Source: Pseudoips prasinana
Lineage: Eukaryota > Arthropoda > Insecta > Lepidoptera > Nolidae
Direction: 5' to 3'
Assembly (NCBI GenBank): GCA_951640165.1
Contig: OX621253.1
Location: forward strand, 33,053,969-33,117,968
DNA length: 64,000 nt
The notes beneath the pieces are model-generated. The model ran no database searches. It was not told the DNA's origin and was given only the letters and a program-made list of their open reading frames with translations. How positions within the stretch are numbered: position 1 is the stretch's first letter; each line of letters starts with the position of its first letter. Both the position numbers and the translations under genes were made by a program. Below, one piece after another: positions 33,845 to 44,314 of this stretch.

Positions 33845-34967
33845 TTTATGTTTCCAGAAAATGAGAGTGAACAGTTAGGTGATAGAACTTGATAAATATT
33901 CTATGTATAGGATAATTCAGGGTAACAGTGACTACGAGAGGTAAATAATATGGGTTACAGTAATATGTCACGTTTCAAGAGATAGTAAGTTGAGAGATTA
34001 CCCTTAAGTATAAAGCATAACTAACATATACATAGAATGCCTTGTTTCTGAAAACCATCGTAGTTATCAAGTTTGGGACAGAGATTTCCTATTAAATAGA
34101 CAATTTAGTAAATGTAAATTGATCACTCAATAACGATATACCTAGATAGTAAGTTTATACATATTTCATGCATAACATTGTTTATTTGAACTAACCCGTC
34201 TGAAATATTATTCAGTTTGTTTCGGATGCTACGGCGTAGCAAGATAGATGCGTACATCTACGCCGTAGAATGCTACGATTTATATTTAGAGTAAAATTGT
34301 ATGATATTTTTGACTTTAGTTTATATAAATATCAACGCATTGAACCCGTTTTAATAGTTATTTTTTAAAATTTACAGTTTATATTCCGAGTAAAAATACA
34401 CGTCAATATAAAGTAGTATCATAAATGGAGCCAAACCAATCACGTTTTTTAGAAACATTTCACCGTCAAACAATTTTAATGCAATTTACGATGTAGTGTA
34501 AGTGTTCGATTTTGATCATCTACCTTTGCTGTTAACTGTACATGTACCCTAATCACTCTTAAATAAGTATTTGAGTCAAAAGTAAATACCGTTAAATTTA
34601 ACCTTTTAAAACCTTCTGACCGGTTTACTTTGTAAACTTTTTAAATGAATTCCTTCATCTTGTTCCTCGTGACTTGGAGAATCATGACTTTGAAATAAAT
34701 ATAACAAAATAAATATAGTACTTACCTTAAGGATGAGAAGATCCTGGAATAAATACTCCACTTACCTGTAAAAAATAGGCAATTTAAACACTCACTCAAC
34801 CAATGATAGCATATTGGGTCCGTATTTAGAAATGAAACATAATTACAAATTTCACAGCTGCATAAGAGCTATTAATGAATTGTGAATAAAAACTTAAAAT
34901 ATATATAATGAAAAATATAATTATTATGGAATTAAAAAACTTGAGAGGTGTCAAGGGACACCCGGAT
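33845..34967. other. Intronic sequence, no gene
   Basis: Contains the CTACG-rich patch at 34226-34282 (GGATGCTACGGCGTAGCA and its inverted partner CTACGCCGTAGAATGCTACG). Nothing else recognised. Confidence 0.35.
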
Positions 34968-35206
34968 GGAACGAAGTTATTTCTTATTATTTATTATGTA
35001 CAAAAAACCTGTATACACTCAACAAAAATAATCGTCGCGACACCACACTGTTCAATGCGAAATAGAAATGAAAATATTTGGCTTGCTTTCTATAAGAGAG
35101 AGAGAGAGACATACAGAGAAACATGCGCACGCCGCACAGCTGCAAAAAGTGTCGTGACAACTTTTCGTAAGAATTTTTTCCGTCTAGCCCCCTTTCACAA
35201 CGCGTG
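34968..35206 (-). mobile_element. GGAACGAAGTT-end element, truncated
   Basis: GGAACGAAGTTATTTCTTAT through (GA)n to CCCCTTTCACAACGCG; it breaks off before the second terminus, where the hairpin 35207-35255 begins. Confidence 0.6.
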
Positions 35207-35255
35207 AATCTGGATTTTTGGAACGAAGATCCTCTTCGTTCCAAAAATCCAGATT
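35207..35255. repeat. Perfect 23-bp-arm palindrome at the element end
   Basis: AATCTGGATTTTTGGAACGA... (35207-35229) pairs exactly with 35233-35255 around TCC. It contains GGAACGAAG, the terminus of the adjoining element, in both directions. Confidence 0.85.
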
Positions 35256-35489
35256 AAAGGTTGTACATCGCTTATCCTTATTAAGACAAGCATCGTCAAA
35301 AGTTTATATTACAAAAGCTATTAGCTTGAAACTCCTGTTATATAACTTTATCAACTACTTAAGACTATGCAAGTTAAAGTAAGAAGTTTGAAAACTTCAG
35401 CACCTAACTAGCACATTTTAATTTGACAGTAACTAGTCTTCTTTTAGTGTTTGTCATAATTAGACAACGCAGCAACTGCTTTTTTTAAT

Positions 35490-35770
35490 ATCTGAGGGCG
35501 AAAAACGAGCAAATGGGTCACCTGATGGTAAGTGATCACCGCCACCCATGGACACTCGCAACACCAGAGTCGCGGGGGCGGAGGGGCGTTTCCGGCCTTT
35601 AAGAGTCAGCAAACAAGTGTGAACCTTCCCCCACCCCAATGGGTTTTGGCGACCTTACACGCGGAAACACAACATTAAAATTATGAATATTATTATTAAG
35701 GAATGTCTATTGCAAGCCGGAGGTACTTCCCCAGTCGGGCTGTTCTTTGAGCGAATGAACGCTGTGCCCT
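35490..35770 (+). mobile_element. SINE-like repeat, family G copy 1
   Basis: TGATGGTAAGTGATCACCGC, CCATGGACACTCGCAACACC, CCAGTCGGGCTGTTCTTTGA and GCGAATGAACGCTGTGCCCT. A second copy is at 47735-47990 and a scrap at 50685-50760. Confidence 0.6.
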
Positions 35771-35994
35771 CCCTCTTTCAACACATTTGACAACAACTTC
35801 AAGAATTATCTAGTTGACTAAGCCATTAATATCGTAAATTAATTTATAATTCTAAATTATCAAGAATAACTCACGATCCAATAATCAATTGGTACCTAGA
35901 ATTAAATATATATGCTGACTAACTATGTGCGCTTTTTAAAGTCTATGTTAATAATAATGGTTTTTATTTAATTTATTTTGAAAAATTGTTACCA

Positions 35995-36235
35995 TGCAAT
36001 TGTTATCATGTGGTTCCCGGCTCAGAAAGAATAAAAGGGCCACCACAATCGATCCCGTGGGTGTCGTAAAAGGTGACGAAGGGATACACCAGGTAGTCAG
36101 GCAGCAGCACCACCTGTGTACAAACTACAATCGCCAACTCGTATACCAAGCGCGATGACTACGGCTCCCTCCAAATGGCAACGTTTTAAAACCTTTAGGA
36201 GAGGCTAATGTCCAGCAGTGGACGGTATTATATTT
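35995..36235 (+). mobile_element. RTE-type LINE 3' fragment
   Basis: GGGTGTCGTAAAAGGTGACG, AGGCAGCAGCACCACCTGTG and the end TCCAGCAGTGGACGG, typical of RTE-like 3' regions. Confidence 0.55.
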
Positions 36236-36685
36236 TGTGTGTGATGTTTGTACAAACATAAAAGAGTGATCCAGATACACATGAAATCCTAAAAATGTAT
36301 TACTAATAACAACTTTATATGTCCACATGTTTCTGAGACAAGGTATTCTTAGATAATCAGACGGATAGCAATGAAGTGATTCTATAAGAATTCCTTTTAT
36401 TATTAGGTAAGCAACCCAAAAAAAAATATCTATGACGTCACAATAATTAAATATTTCAAGTGTCCTACATAATGCTTGTTATAAAATGGATAAACGCTAT
36501 ATGAAACAAACACATTACGTCCGAAATACCTTTGGGGAGAACCTTTTGATGAGCATTTTCCTCATTAATTTCAGGCCTTATAACATTTTCAGGGGTTCTC
36601 ATGTCGACCTAAATAAATGTGGCGTTACATTCCAACCACGATGGGAAACAAACTTTGAATGTACCATAAAATAAATATATCATAT
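36236..36685. other. Intronic sequence, no gene
   Basis: The frame 36486-36674 is unassigned; no repeat recognised. Confidence 0.3.
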
Positions 36686-37052
36686 GATGTCTTCCTGTCC
36701 GAATTTCAGCCACGGCGGCCATTCTCAATGGAGATTAGCCAATTGCGCAGGACATATTATAGTGCACAAGTGTGTGCGCAAACACAGGGGCACTTTCTAT
36801 TCCATCACTCTCATGATCCGATGGGACGACTAGCGACAAAACCGGAAAGAGGTCAGGTACAGGACCGACGGCTTTACGTGCTCTCTGAGGCACGGGGGAG
36901 TAATACCGCCAACTTCCAGACTTGGGGCTCTACTGAGAAATTTCTTTTTACGGAAAAATCCCAAAATCACTTTTTGGCCCGACCCGGGATTAGAACCCAG
37001 GACCTCATTTTCTGCAGTTGACACGCTACCGCTAGACCAACGAGGCAGTCAA
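36686..37052 (-). mobile_element. SINE family C, full length to head
   Basis: The minus-strand head is CTCGTTGGTCTAGCGGTAGC (A box), followed by CCTGGGTTCTAATCCCGGGT (B box), then a body with AGCACGTAAAGCCGTCGGTC, CATCGGATCATGAGAGTGAT and CATTGAGAATGGCCGCCGTG. It is Pol III type. The 120-aa plus frame across it is a repeat translation. Confidence 0.75.
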
Positions 37053-38060
37053 ATATATATATAGAATATAGAGAAACAGTGTACCGAACAGTTGCAATAA
37101 ATACATTGTAACACGCTACGTACCTTTTACGACTACTCTTGCAGTTATATATGTCATTCTAAGTAAAAACCACATGCTTTTTAGAAACGGATTTATGTAT
37201 ATATACATATTTTATGTATTGTTAGGAAAAGTCACGCTAATTACAGAAGTTTCATGTATATATTGGTAGACATTAAGACTATTTGGTTTAAATGCTGCCA
37301 ATATTTTTGCTGTGATAGAAAAAAACTTAACAAAGTTGCCTATAGGCCGCGTTCGCTGGTTACCATATAGTAGGCACCAGCAATAGTTTTAGATGAGTAT
37401 GTGTGTAGTCCGTGTCACATAACACAACCTATTTGAAGCATTTCATGTATTTAATTTGGCCCCCTGCGCGCAATTCTGAACCTCGTGAGAGGCCCCTCAG
37501 GTATTTGTCCCTTAAATAAACAAACCACTGGTTAAGAGCCTTCTCCCCTCGCCTCTTGCTTGGTATCTTTAAATTAGTAACGTGGTATTAAATTTAAAAT
37601 ATGTCGAAGCCAATACACATTATTGTTCATCATACATGGGTTGGCCTTCCTCTAGTCTGTCACTTACACGGTGTATTTATAAAACGAAATACTACGCGTC
37701 TACGAATTACTACGAAACTCAAAGGGAAACTAATCTGCGGTAGTTTGCTACGTGTGCTACGATACTACGAACAAACTTACGAAGCACGAAGCTGGTTCCG
37801 ATTTTGATCACGATGAGATTTGCTTTTTTCTTTTCATATACGAATAAAATATATACTTCCAGTTCAAAATGCATAATTTTAAATATAATGTGGATGTAAT
37901 ATTCATTAGTTACTTTTAAATATAAAATTTTTGTGCACTATTTCGAACCTATTACATATAGGCTCCCATTCTAGCAAAGGTTTTCTGGAGGATAATTAAT
38001 AGTTGAGTTAGTCTCCCGTGTGTATAGGATTGATCTAATTTGTAATAATAAATAAATAAT
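37053..38060. other. Intronic sequence, no gene
   Basis: Holds the CTACG-rich patch at 37690-37792 and nothing else recognised. The 68-codon frame at 37601-37807 spans that patch. Confidence 0.35.
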
Positions 38061-38232
38061 AATATCTTAGGACATTATTCACACAGGATCATCTAATCCC
38101 AAACTCAGTAGAGCTTATACTATGGAAACCAGATAACTGATATACTACATATAGTACTTTTCTTTGTAAATATATACTTATATAGATAATTACTACTGCG
38201 GCGGGCAAATCAAGCATTTACCAACCACACTA
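38061..38232 (-). mobile_element. SINE family B, head degraded
   Basis: TTAGGACATTATTCACACAG, GCTTATACTATGGAAACCAG and TAGATAATTAC; then only scraps of the head (ACCAACCACAC). Confidence 0.65.
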
Positions 38233-38335
38233 CATTACTTACTTTAACAGAGATTTATATTATGAAAATTGTTACTTTTTTAAAAGAACATCCTATTTCA
38301 ATCGTGGATCTTTAATTCACAATACTCACGTCGTG

Positions 38336-38392
38336 GTGCCACGTGGTTACAGACGCTTGCACACAAGCGCAAGCGTCTGTTTGTATCCACGT
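38336..38392. repeat. Imperfect hairpin around ACAGACGCTTGC
   Basis: CACGTGGTTACAGACGCTTGC... and ...GCAAGCGTCTG with TCCACGTG form paired arms with a small internal bulge. Confidence 0.6.
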
Positions 38393-38589
38393 GACGTGAC
38401 GTATTGGCGCACAAGAAAAGTATAATTTGTAAGAATATTCTATACTCGTAATATCCGTAAAGTGAATAGACATAATCCAAAATTTTATAATTGTTATGTT
38501 ATATATAAGTTTTTAAAATGTAACAAAATTGTTAACTGGAGTACTAGTTCAAAAAATATGCAAACCTTGAACTGTAATGTAGGTTGCAA

Positions 38590-38712
38590 ATTTAAATAAA
38601 CATATAGTAGCTGCCACGTCATGCACTGCACGGTAGGGTAAAAAAAAATATGACGATTCCACATAAATGTAAATTTTTTACGGAATAAAGTACCTTTGAC
38701 TTTGACTTTTGA
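38590..38712 (+). mobile_element. CR1/jockey-group LINE 3' tail
   Basis: TAGCTGCCACGTCATGCACT, GCACGGTAGGGTAAAAAA, TTTTTACGGAATAAAG and TTTGACTTTGACTTTTGAC, as at 12055-12385, with no coding part left. Confidence 0.65.
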
Positions 38713-38824
38713 CTACAAGTGTATGCCAACACGTGGTAATACATGCAATTTGTTTTTAACTCATAAGACCTATTCTATGTACCATGTTTTCAAGCAAATA
38801 AATATTTATATACAAGACAATTTT

Positions 38825-39060
38825 ATATGCCTAATGGAGGGTGGTAGGGCTTAAAACCCTGCCTGCTTAGCCACAATCCTTCGAAGGACGCTGTGTTCCG
38901 TTGAATGTTTGTGAGAGTACCACAAAGGGCATTTTGAACGCTTGCTCCACCTCAGACCCTTACAATATTTGCAATCAGGGGAGATTAGGGACAAAACGCA
39001 ATGACAGTTTGGCAAGATCCCTCTGTCCTCCTTCCATTGAGCCACGGGGTATTTTTTAGA
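38825..39060 (-). other. Unassigned minus-strand ORF (about 64 codons)
   Basis: Reads AQWKEDRGILPNCHCVLSL and ISPDCKYCKGLRWSKRSKCP, with several Cys spaced as CxC and CxxC. It may be a decayed LINE-encoded zinc-binding piece. No family was assigned and no splice sites support a host exon. Confidence 0.25.
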
Positions 39061-40430
39061 TTAATACCGCCAGATGAACTCATATCTAGGCCTATAGTAA
39101 AAGGCTATTTAAATAATACATATATCTACTTTAAATAAGACTTTTTTATATGGACATAATACCTATATTAAGTTTTTATTTTTATAGCAATTTCAGTTAA
39201 CCAGATATTTGAGTCCACCAACTACGTAAAATAATCATTAACAAAATCAAAATATCAGAAATCCTAATATTTCGTCGGATACTCAACTGCAATCACAATT
39301 AACATACCCACGAATTTGTTTAAGCCAAACTTACACTCCAAAAGGGTTGGCAAATTAAAACAGGTGGGGTGACTATCACCCCATAACACTAAACATGAGG
39401 ATCCGGGTTTGAAGTTCCGGAACTCCGGAAGTTTCGTCTTGGATACAAATTCTTGGCTTATGTGGCAGGAAATAATCAGAAGTTTAGCTTTGTTTCAAAT
39501 TTAGATAAGGGATATGTGTGAGATAAATATATATCCGTATACGGAACGTGTGTTAAATATAATTTTGTTTCTTTATACACTTAGGTACTTTAAAATTCAA
39601 ATTGATGGAATATTTTACTGGATTATTAATACCTATTCATGTTCCAACTATTTACAAGCGCTTTTAAAGTCTATGTGAATAAAAACAGTGTCTGTAGTGT
39701 GTAAAATCTGTGTCAGACAGGATCCGCGATTGAAATTTGGAAAAAGCATTTCATTGATTAAAAATACGCACATAACTCCTATGTACTCAACATAAAAGGT
39801 ATGTGCGAACATATGAGCGCGACAATAATAGGCGATAGACGCATACCTAATACAAAATATTTTACATTACCAAAGGCAGAATTACAACACTACATTTAGA
39901 TAACTAATTGTATTACTGCTTTATATCTACCATATGCCAACGTAACGTGTTCCTCAAAACAAAAGCTAAGATAATTATTTTCCAGTGATTCTAAAAGCAA
40001 AGGGCAAAGTCGGTACCATAATAGAATTGAATTAAAATTTCCTTCTCCGTCGTTTGTGTCACAGATTGGATTACACAAGTACAAGTTACTTGATTACAGT
40101 ACTAATTTAGAATATATAAAGTTACTAAATTCTTGAGTTTCGCCTTTAATTCGTTTGGAGTAATTTTGTAACTTTCGCGAAACAAACGTTAGAGTTTAAA
40201 TTTGTTTTAGAAAGTTAAAGTTAGCTTATGCTCCAACAAAGACACTATTATTTTAGCGAAATAAAGATCAAAAGCATACATTAGCTTACTTAATTTTATT
40301 CTTATATCTCAATTACTTACTATTGAATGATGTATGCACTGAACATAATTACATTCTGTGTCTTTAATTGGACATTCAAATAACTGTAGTCCAAAACCAT
40401 TTTAAAAAGGTGCACATTAAAATTAACATA
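39061..40430. other. Intronic sequence, no gene
   Basis: Contains a LINE tail scrap (TTTACAAGCGCTTTTAAAGT at 39650). Otherwise AT-rich and unassigned. Confidence 0.35.
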
Positions 40431-40433
40431 CTA

Positions 40434-40731
40434 GTGCCATCTAGTAAAATGTTATAATCATTAAACAACCCCGAAATGTGACAAGTATGTTCGAATGTAA
40501 TTACCCAACCCGCATATAGATGGCGCTTAACGACACTCGACAACAAACTACACTTTGTCTTGATCGGGTTTCGAACCATTGTAGTTTACCTTTTCCGCAA
40601 TAGATGGCGCTAAATACTAATTTTAAGCGACATCTCTGTTTCACTGCGAAAAGTATTCAGGTTTTTGTTTGCGTATACTGCTAACTCTAACTTTCTTCTG
40701 TGTAATTATGGCATTAGTCCCTAGATGGCGC
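40434..40731. promoter_or_regulatory. Cluster of four CTCF-like core motifs
   Basis: AGRKGGCRS matches at 40434-40442 (minus, AGATGGCAC), 40518-40526, 40602-40610 and 40723-40731 (plus, AGATGGCGC; each preceded by T). Spacing is 80-120 bases. Binding by CTCF is a guess from the motif; this word may also spread with repeats. Confidence 0.3.
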
Positions 40732-40869
40732 TTTATGAAATATATTCAAACTAAATTTGTATTTATTTCGATATAAACTCGGCTATAAAAAATATAATTC
40801 TTTGGTATTTAAAAAGGTATTTATAAGTAAACGTCTGCCAATTTTTTTTTGTTAATTCTGTTTTGTTAA

Positions 40870-41030
40870 GTTAGTCGTCACATCAGCCTGATATCTTCCA
40901 CTACTGTACATAGGCCTCTCCCAAAGGTTTCTATAATGTTGCCTATTGGAGGGATTGCCTAGATCACCGCGCTTTAGCATGCCAGTTGGCGACCGCAGTG
41001 AGGTGGTAGCTAGTACACAAGAGACGCTGC
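40870..41030 (-). mobile_element. RTE-type LINE 3' fragment
   Basis: The plus strand reads CATCAGCCTGATATCTTCCA, CTACTGTACATAGGCCTCTC and CGCGCTTTAGCATGCCAGTT, the reverse of a common RTE end. Confidence 0.6.
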
Positions 41031-41039
41031 TGCCCAACT

Positions 41040-41408
41040 GATGTCTTCCCGGCCGAATTTCGGCCACGGCGGCCATTCTCAATGGAGATTAGTCAATTGC
41101 GCAGAACATATTGTAGTGCACAAATGTGTGCGCGCCAACACAGCGGCACTTTCTATTCCATCACTCTCATGATCCGATGGGGCGACTAGCGACACGACCG
41201 GAAAGAGATCAGGCACAGGACTGACGGCTTTACGTGCTCTCTGAGGCACGGGCGTGTAATACCGCCAACTTTCAGACTTCGGGCTGATACTGAGAAATTT
41301 CTTTTTACGGAAAAATCTCAAAATCACTTTTTGGCCCGACCCGGGATTTGAACCCAAGACCTCAGTTTCTGCGGTTGAACATGCTACCGCTAGACCAACG
41401 AGGCTGCC
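41040..41408 (-). mobile_element. SINE family C, full length to head
   Basis: Runs from TCTTCCCGGCCGAATTTCGG to the tRNA-like head (plus strand CTACCGCTAGACCAACGAGG). The sequence is very close to the 36686 copy; the 110-aa minus frame is its translation. Confidence 0.75.
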
Positions 41409-41556
41409 CAACTACCTGGTGGTCTTTTTGACACTCACAGGACGTTATGGGGTGGTTGTTGTTATTCTTTCTAGGCCGGAAACCACTAGGCGGAGTTAGT
41501 CGTCAGCTGCCAGTATATTGTTAGGATTGCTTAATAACCAACAGTTTTGGTACTTG
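41409..41556. other. Short intronic stretch between repeats
   Basis: Possibly repeat-derived (CCGGAAACCACTAGGCGGAG), not assigned. Confidence 0.3.
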
Positions 41557-41567
41557 TCTTTAACTTA

Positions 41568-41778
41568 TCTTATCTTTGATGGGGTGTACTTGCGTACAGC
41601 ACTTCGACCCTTCAGGATCTTTTGTACTATCCCCCACTGGTTTTTATTCTATCCCTAGAGCCCTGAATGAAGTCTTCATATAATCCAGTACGCTTCTTAG
41701 GGGTAGATCCTTGTAGTCTCCTGGTTCTGGATATGCCAGCCCTAGGATGGCCATTCTGTGTCTTGCCAATGCATTACA
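41568..41778 (-). mobile_element. 5'-truncated LINE with perfect 11-bp target duplication
   Basis: The target-site duplication TCTTTAACTTA occurs at 41557-41567 and 41779-41789. The minus strand encodes the carboxy end of a LINE ORF2: ALARHRMAILGLAYPEPGDY, then KDLPLRSVLDYMKTSFRAL and GIE before TAA. A 3' UTR follows, ending in a (GATAA)-type tail. The clade is jockey-like by feel only. The proximal duplication ends six bases from the intron start (donor GT at 41795-41794) of the dystrophin exon. Confidence 0.85.
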
Positions 41779-41795
41779 TCTTTAACTTAACCTAC

Positions 41796-41937
41796 CTTTA
41801 ACAAATGCGGATCCCGCTCAGCAGCTTCCAGCAACGACTCCGCCTCGCTCAGCCAAGCAACGAATTTCTCCAGCGACCGATCGAAGTTCTGTAGTGATGA
41901 TACAGCTGAATGCAGCGCTTTACCTCGCGCCACGATA
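41796..41937 (-). CDS. Dys: Dystrophin spectrin-repeat exon (internal)
   Basis: 142 bp. The acceptor TTTTGTCCCCAG precedes 41937 and the donor AAG|GTAGGT follows 41796. The first base completes a Ser codon begun by AG at the end of the 49067-49221 exon; the remaining 47 codons end in phase 0. The residues include LHSAVSSLQNFDRSLEKFVA and WLSEAESLLEAAERDPHLLK: end of one spectrin repeat and helix A of the next. Human dystrophin has, from memory, DLEKFLAWLTEAE at the equivalent place, which is the main reason for the name. Dystrophin links cortical actin to the membrane glycoprotein complex, and this is part of its rod. A spectrin-repeat relative (utrophin-like, nesprin) is less likely. Repeats crowd both flanks. 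Confidence 0.8.
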
Positions 41938-42006
41938 CTGGGGACAAAATCAAAGAGTTCAAAACATAATCATAGACTTTTACAGAAAATTTAATATATA
42001 CTATTT

Positions 42007-42257
42007 GACGGTCACCGTAGCCTAGTTGGTAGTGCTCCTGCCTACGAAGCTGGTGGTCCTGGGTTCGAGTCCCGGTAAGTGCAAATATTTGTGTGATGAG
42101 CACGAATATGTTTCGGAGTCGTGGATGTTTTCTATGTATTTAAGTATTTATCTATCTATATAAGTATGTATATCGTCGCCTAGTACCCATGTACAAGCTT
42201 TGCTTAGTTTGGGGCTGGGATGATCTGTGTGACATTGTCCCTAGATATTATTATTAT
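42007..42257 (+). mobile_element. SINE family A, full length
   Basis: Head GGTCACCGTAGCCTAGTTGG and B box GGGTTCGAGTCCCGG, the best-preserved B box of this family in the window. Ends CATTGTCCCTAGATATTATT. It lies antisense to the gene, 70 bases from the exon. Confidence 0.85.
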
Positions 42258-42442
42258 TATACTTGTATATTGAAGATTTAGAATAAAGGTGAGCAATTCA
42301 AAACCCATCTTCTGAACTGATATTAATATATCACTATACTGATATAAACTTGAAGCATATATTTGTATGTCTCTAACTACTGATTATTGATAATTTTCAT
42401 GTTACTTTAATATAATTGGAGTAGGCAAAATTCCCCTAATAA

Positions 42443-42528
42443 AAAAAAGGTAAAAGAAAGCTACCTCTCATGTAAATTGATTAAAATACATCAATTTACA
42501 CGAGAGGTAGCTTTCTTTTACCTTTTTT
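42443..42528. repeat. 39-bp-arm hairpin, one mismatch
   Basis: Arms 42443-42481 and 42490-42528 (AAAAAAGGTAAAAGAAAGCT...) pair around an 8-base loop. Confidence 0.85.
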
Positions 42529-43264
42529 AAATCATATACCTTTGTATTTATTTGTATAATTTTGTATTTTTTATCACCCTATAAACTTTTATTTTTCTGT
42601 TTTGGAGCTTCTCTTCTCGCTCGACTACAGTAAGAATTTTTTTTTTTAAATAAGAAGTTCGTACACACATAAAAAGTAAAACTATAGAAAGAAATTTTTT
42701 ATTTTTTCTGTGTGTACGTAAATTAGAAATAAAAAGAAGATGCAAAGATATATTAAAAAAATAATTCATAGTTGCAGAATAATTCTTATTCTTTATAGCA
42801 CACAAAAACTATACATTTTATAAAAGTGTATTTGTAAATTCGTGTACAAAGGCGAGCTTAACTCATAGATGTGTTTTCTTCCAGCAAACCACGGACAGGA
42901 GATTGGTAGAATAAGGGTAACAAAAATTTTAAAAACAACAAAAGGGCAAAAATTAATTCATGTTGTAAAGTATCGTTGTTATTTTTACTAACCAGTTCAA
43001 TTAATTATTCATAGCTTATTACGAAGGGATGAATATTCATAGCCTCGGGATAAGGGAAAGAGCTGCCAATTATTAAGTGTTATATACATTTTCACTTTAT
43101 ACCAAAGTACACAAATTTTGCCTTACAAGTCCAATATTATTCTCTTGATGGTACATGGCTATATTGATCTAGGTACTAAACTTGTAACTAAAACATTCTT
43201 TAGAATATTATATAACTTTATTGCTCTCATACTCGTAAGTCTTTATCAATAAATACAATACGAG
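42529..43264. other. Intronic sequence, no exon
   Basis: AT-rich; the 85-codon minus frame at 42548-42805 is Lys/Asn-rich chance sequence. Confidence 0.35.
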
Positions 43265-43517
43265 GCGCTCACAGCCAGATGCTCTCACCGATCCGTAAGT
43301 GATTGGCGAGGTTAAGCAACTAGGCTCGTGGTCACTCCATAGATGGGTGACCGCCAAAGTGGTTTAATTTGTGAGCATCCCCGTGCTTCGAAGGGCACGT
43401 TAAGTTGTCGGTCCCGGTTGTACATCAGGCAACAGTCGTTAAGCCATGTCAGAGGCCTACTGCGCGGCTTGAACAACTCTGACACCAGGGTAACCACTGC
43501 CCATACGATAAGTAAGA
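43265..43517 (+). mobile_element. 5S-rRNA-derived SINE, longest copy
   Basis: The head has GCTCTCACCGATCCGTAAGT, GAGGTTAAGCAACTAGGCTC and TAGATGGGTGACCGCC, close to the 5S internal control region (5S: AGTTAAGCAACGTCGGGC ... GGATGGGTGACCGCC). The body runs through CCGTGCTTCGAAGGGCACGT and CATGTCAGAGGCCTACTGCG to CCATACGATAAGTAAG. A (GAAA)n run follows at 43542-43563. Confidence 0.75.
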
Positions 43518-44092
43518 TCAATACTACTAGTACTGATAATAGAAAGAAAGAAAGAAAGAAAGAAAATCCATTTATTCAGTAAACTGACACAGATAATAAT
43601 AACAATATATATAAATGTATACAAACAGAAGTCCTTAATTCTTATCTGTGTGAGTCCGAATTGGTCCCATCTCAGCACTAGCTGCAACATTAACAGTTGC
43701 AGCGCTGGTTTTATGATGGAACCACGTAAAATAACTCACGAACAATTAGTGTACAGGTCGCAGTTAGAATTTTACAGTACCTGGACACCAAAATATAACT
43801 TATAGCTAATTTAAACAATAAATGTATGCAAGAACGAACTTAATAAATAAATATTAATAAATTAACACCAATTTGGAGATGCATAACACAGACAGTATAT
43901 AAAATAATTGTTATAATGTCGACATTCTGCTCATAATTCGTCCATAACAATACATAAGTGCACCAATAAAAAATGACATTACATTTATTTAATCCATATT
44001 TTTTAGCTGAGTCGGTCAATTATATGCTCTTGGATTGACTGTCAGACAGATGTCAAGAAAAAAGGGACGCGGAAATTGAATTACTTCAATTC
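43518..44092. other. Intronic sequence, no exon
   Basis: Apart from the (GAAA)n microsatellite nothing is recognised; the minus 77-codon frame at 43457-43690 crosses it. Confidence 0.35.
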
Positions 44093-44314
44093 AATTTATT
44101 TATTCACACTAAATAGAGTTAATATGATAATTAGGTAAATTACATTATATGGTCCTTATAATCTATTTAGCCTGTATTAAGCATGTGAATACATTTTTAT
44201 TATCTATAAATAAAATTAAAAGTTAAAAATTGTTAATGTCACGGAATTCAAACCTACATCAAAATGTCAACCAATTCAAATAAAATGTCAAATTATTAAT
44301 ACATATTACATAGA

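Noticed and set aside
42548..42805. Host exon in the 85-codon minus frame
   Set aside because: Lys/Asn/Ile-rich AT-driven composition, no splice sites in suitable phase, no spectrin-repeat pattern.
43265..43365. Functional 5S rRNA gene
   Set aside because: Only part of the 5S sequence is present, the terminal stem is missing, and the same truncated form recurs attached to a common body.
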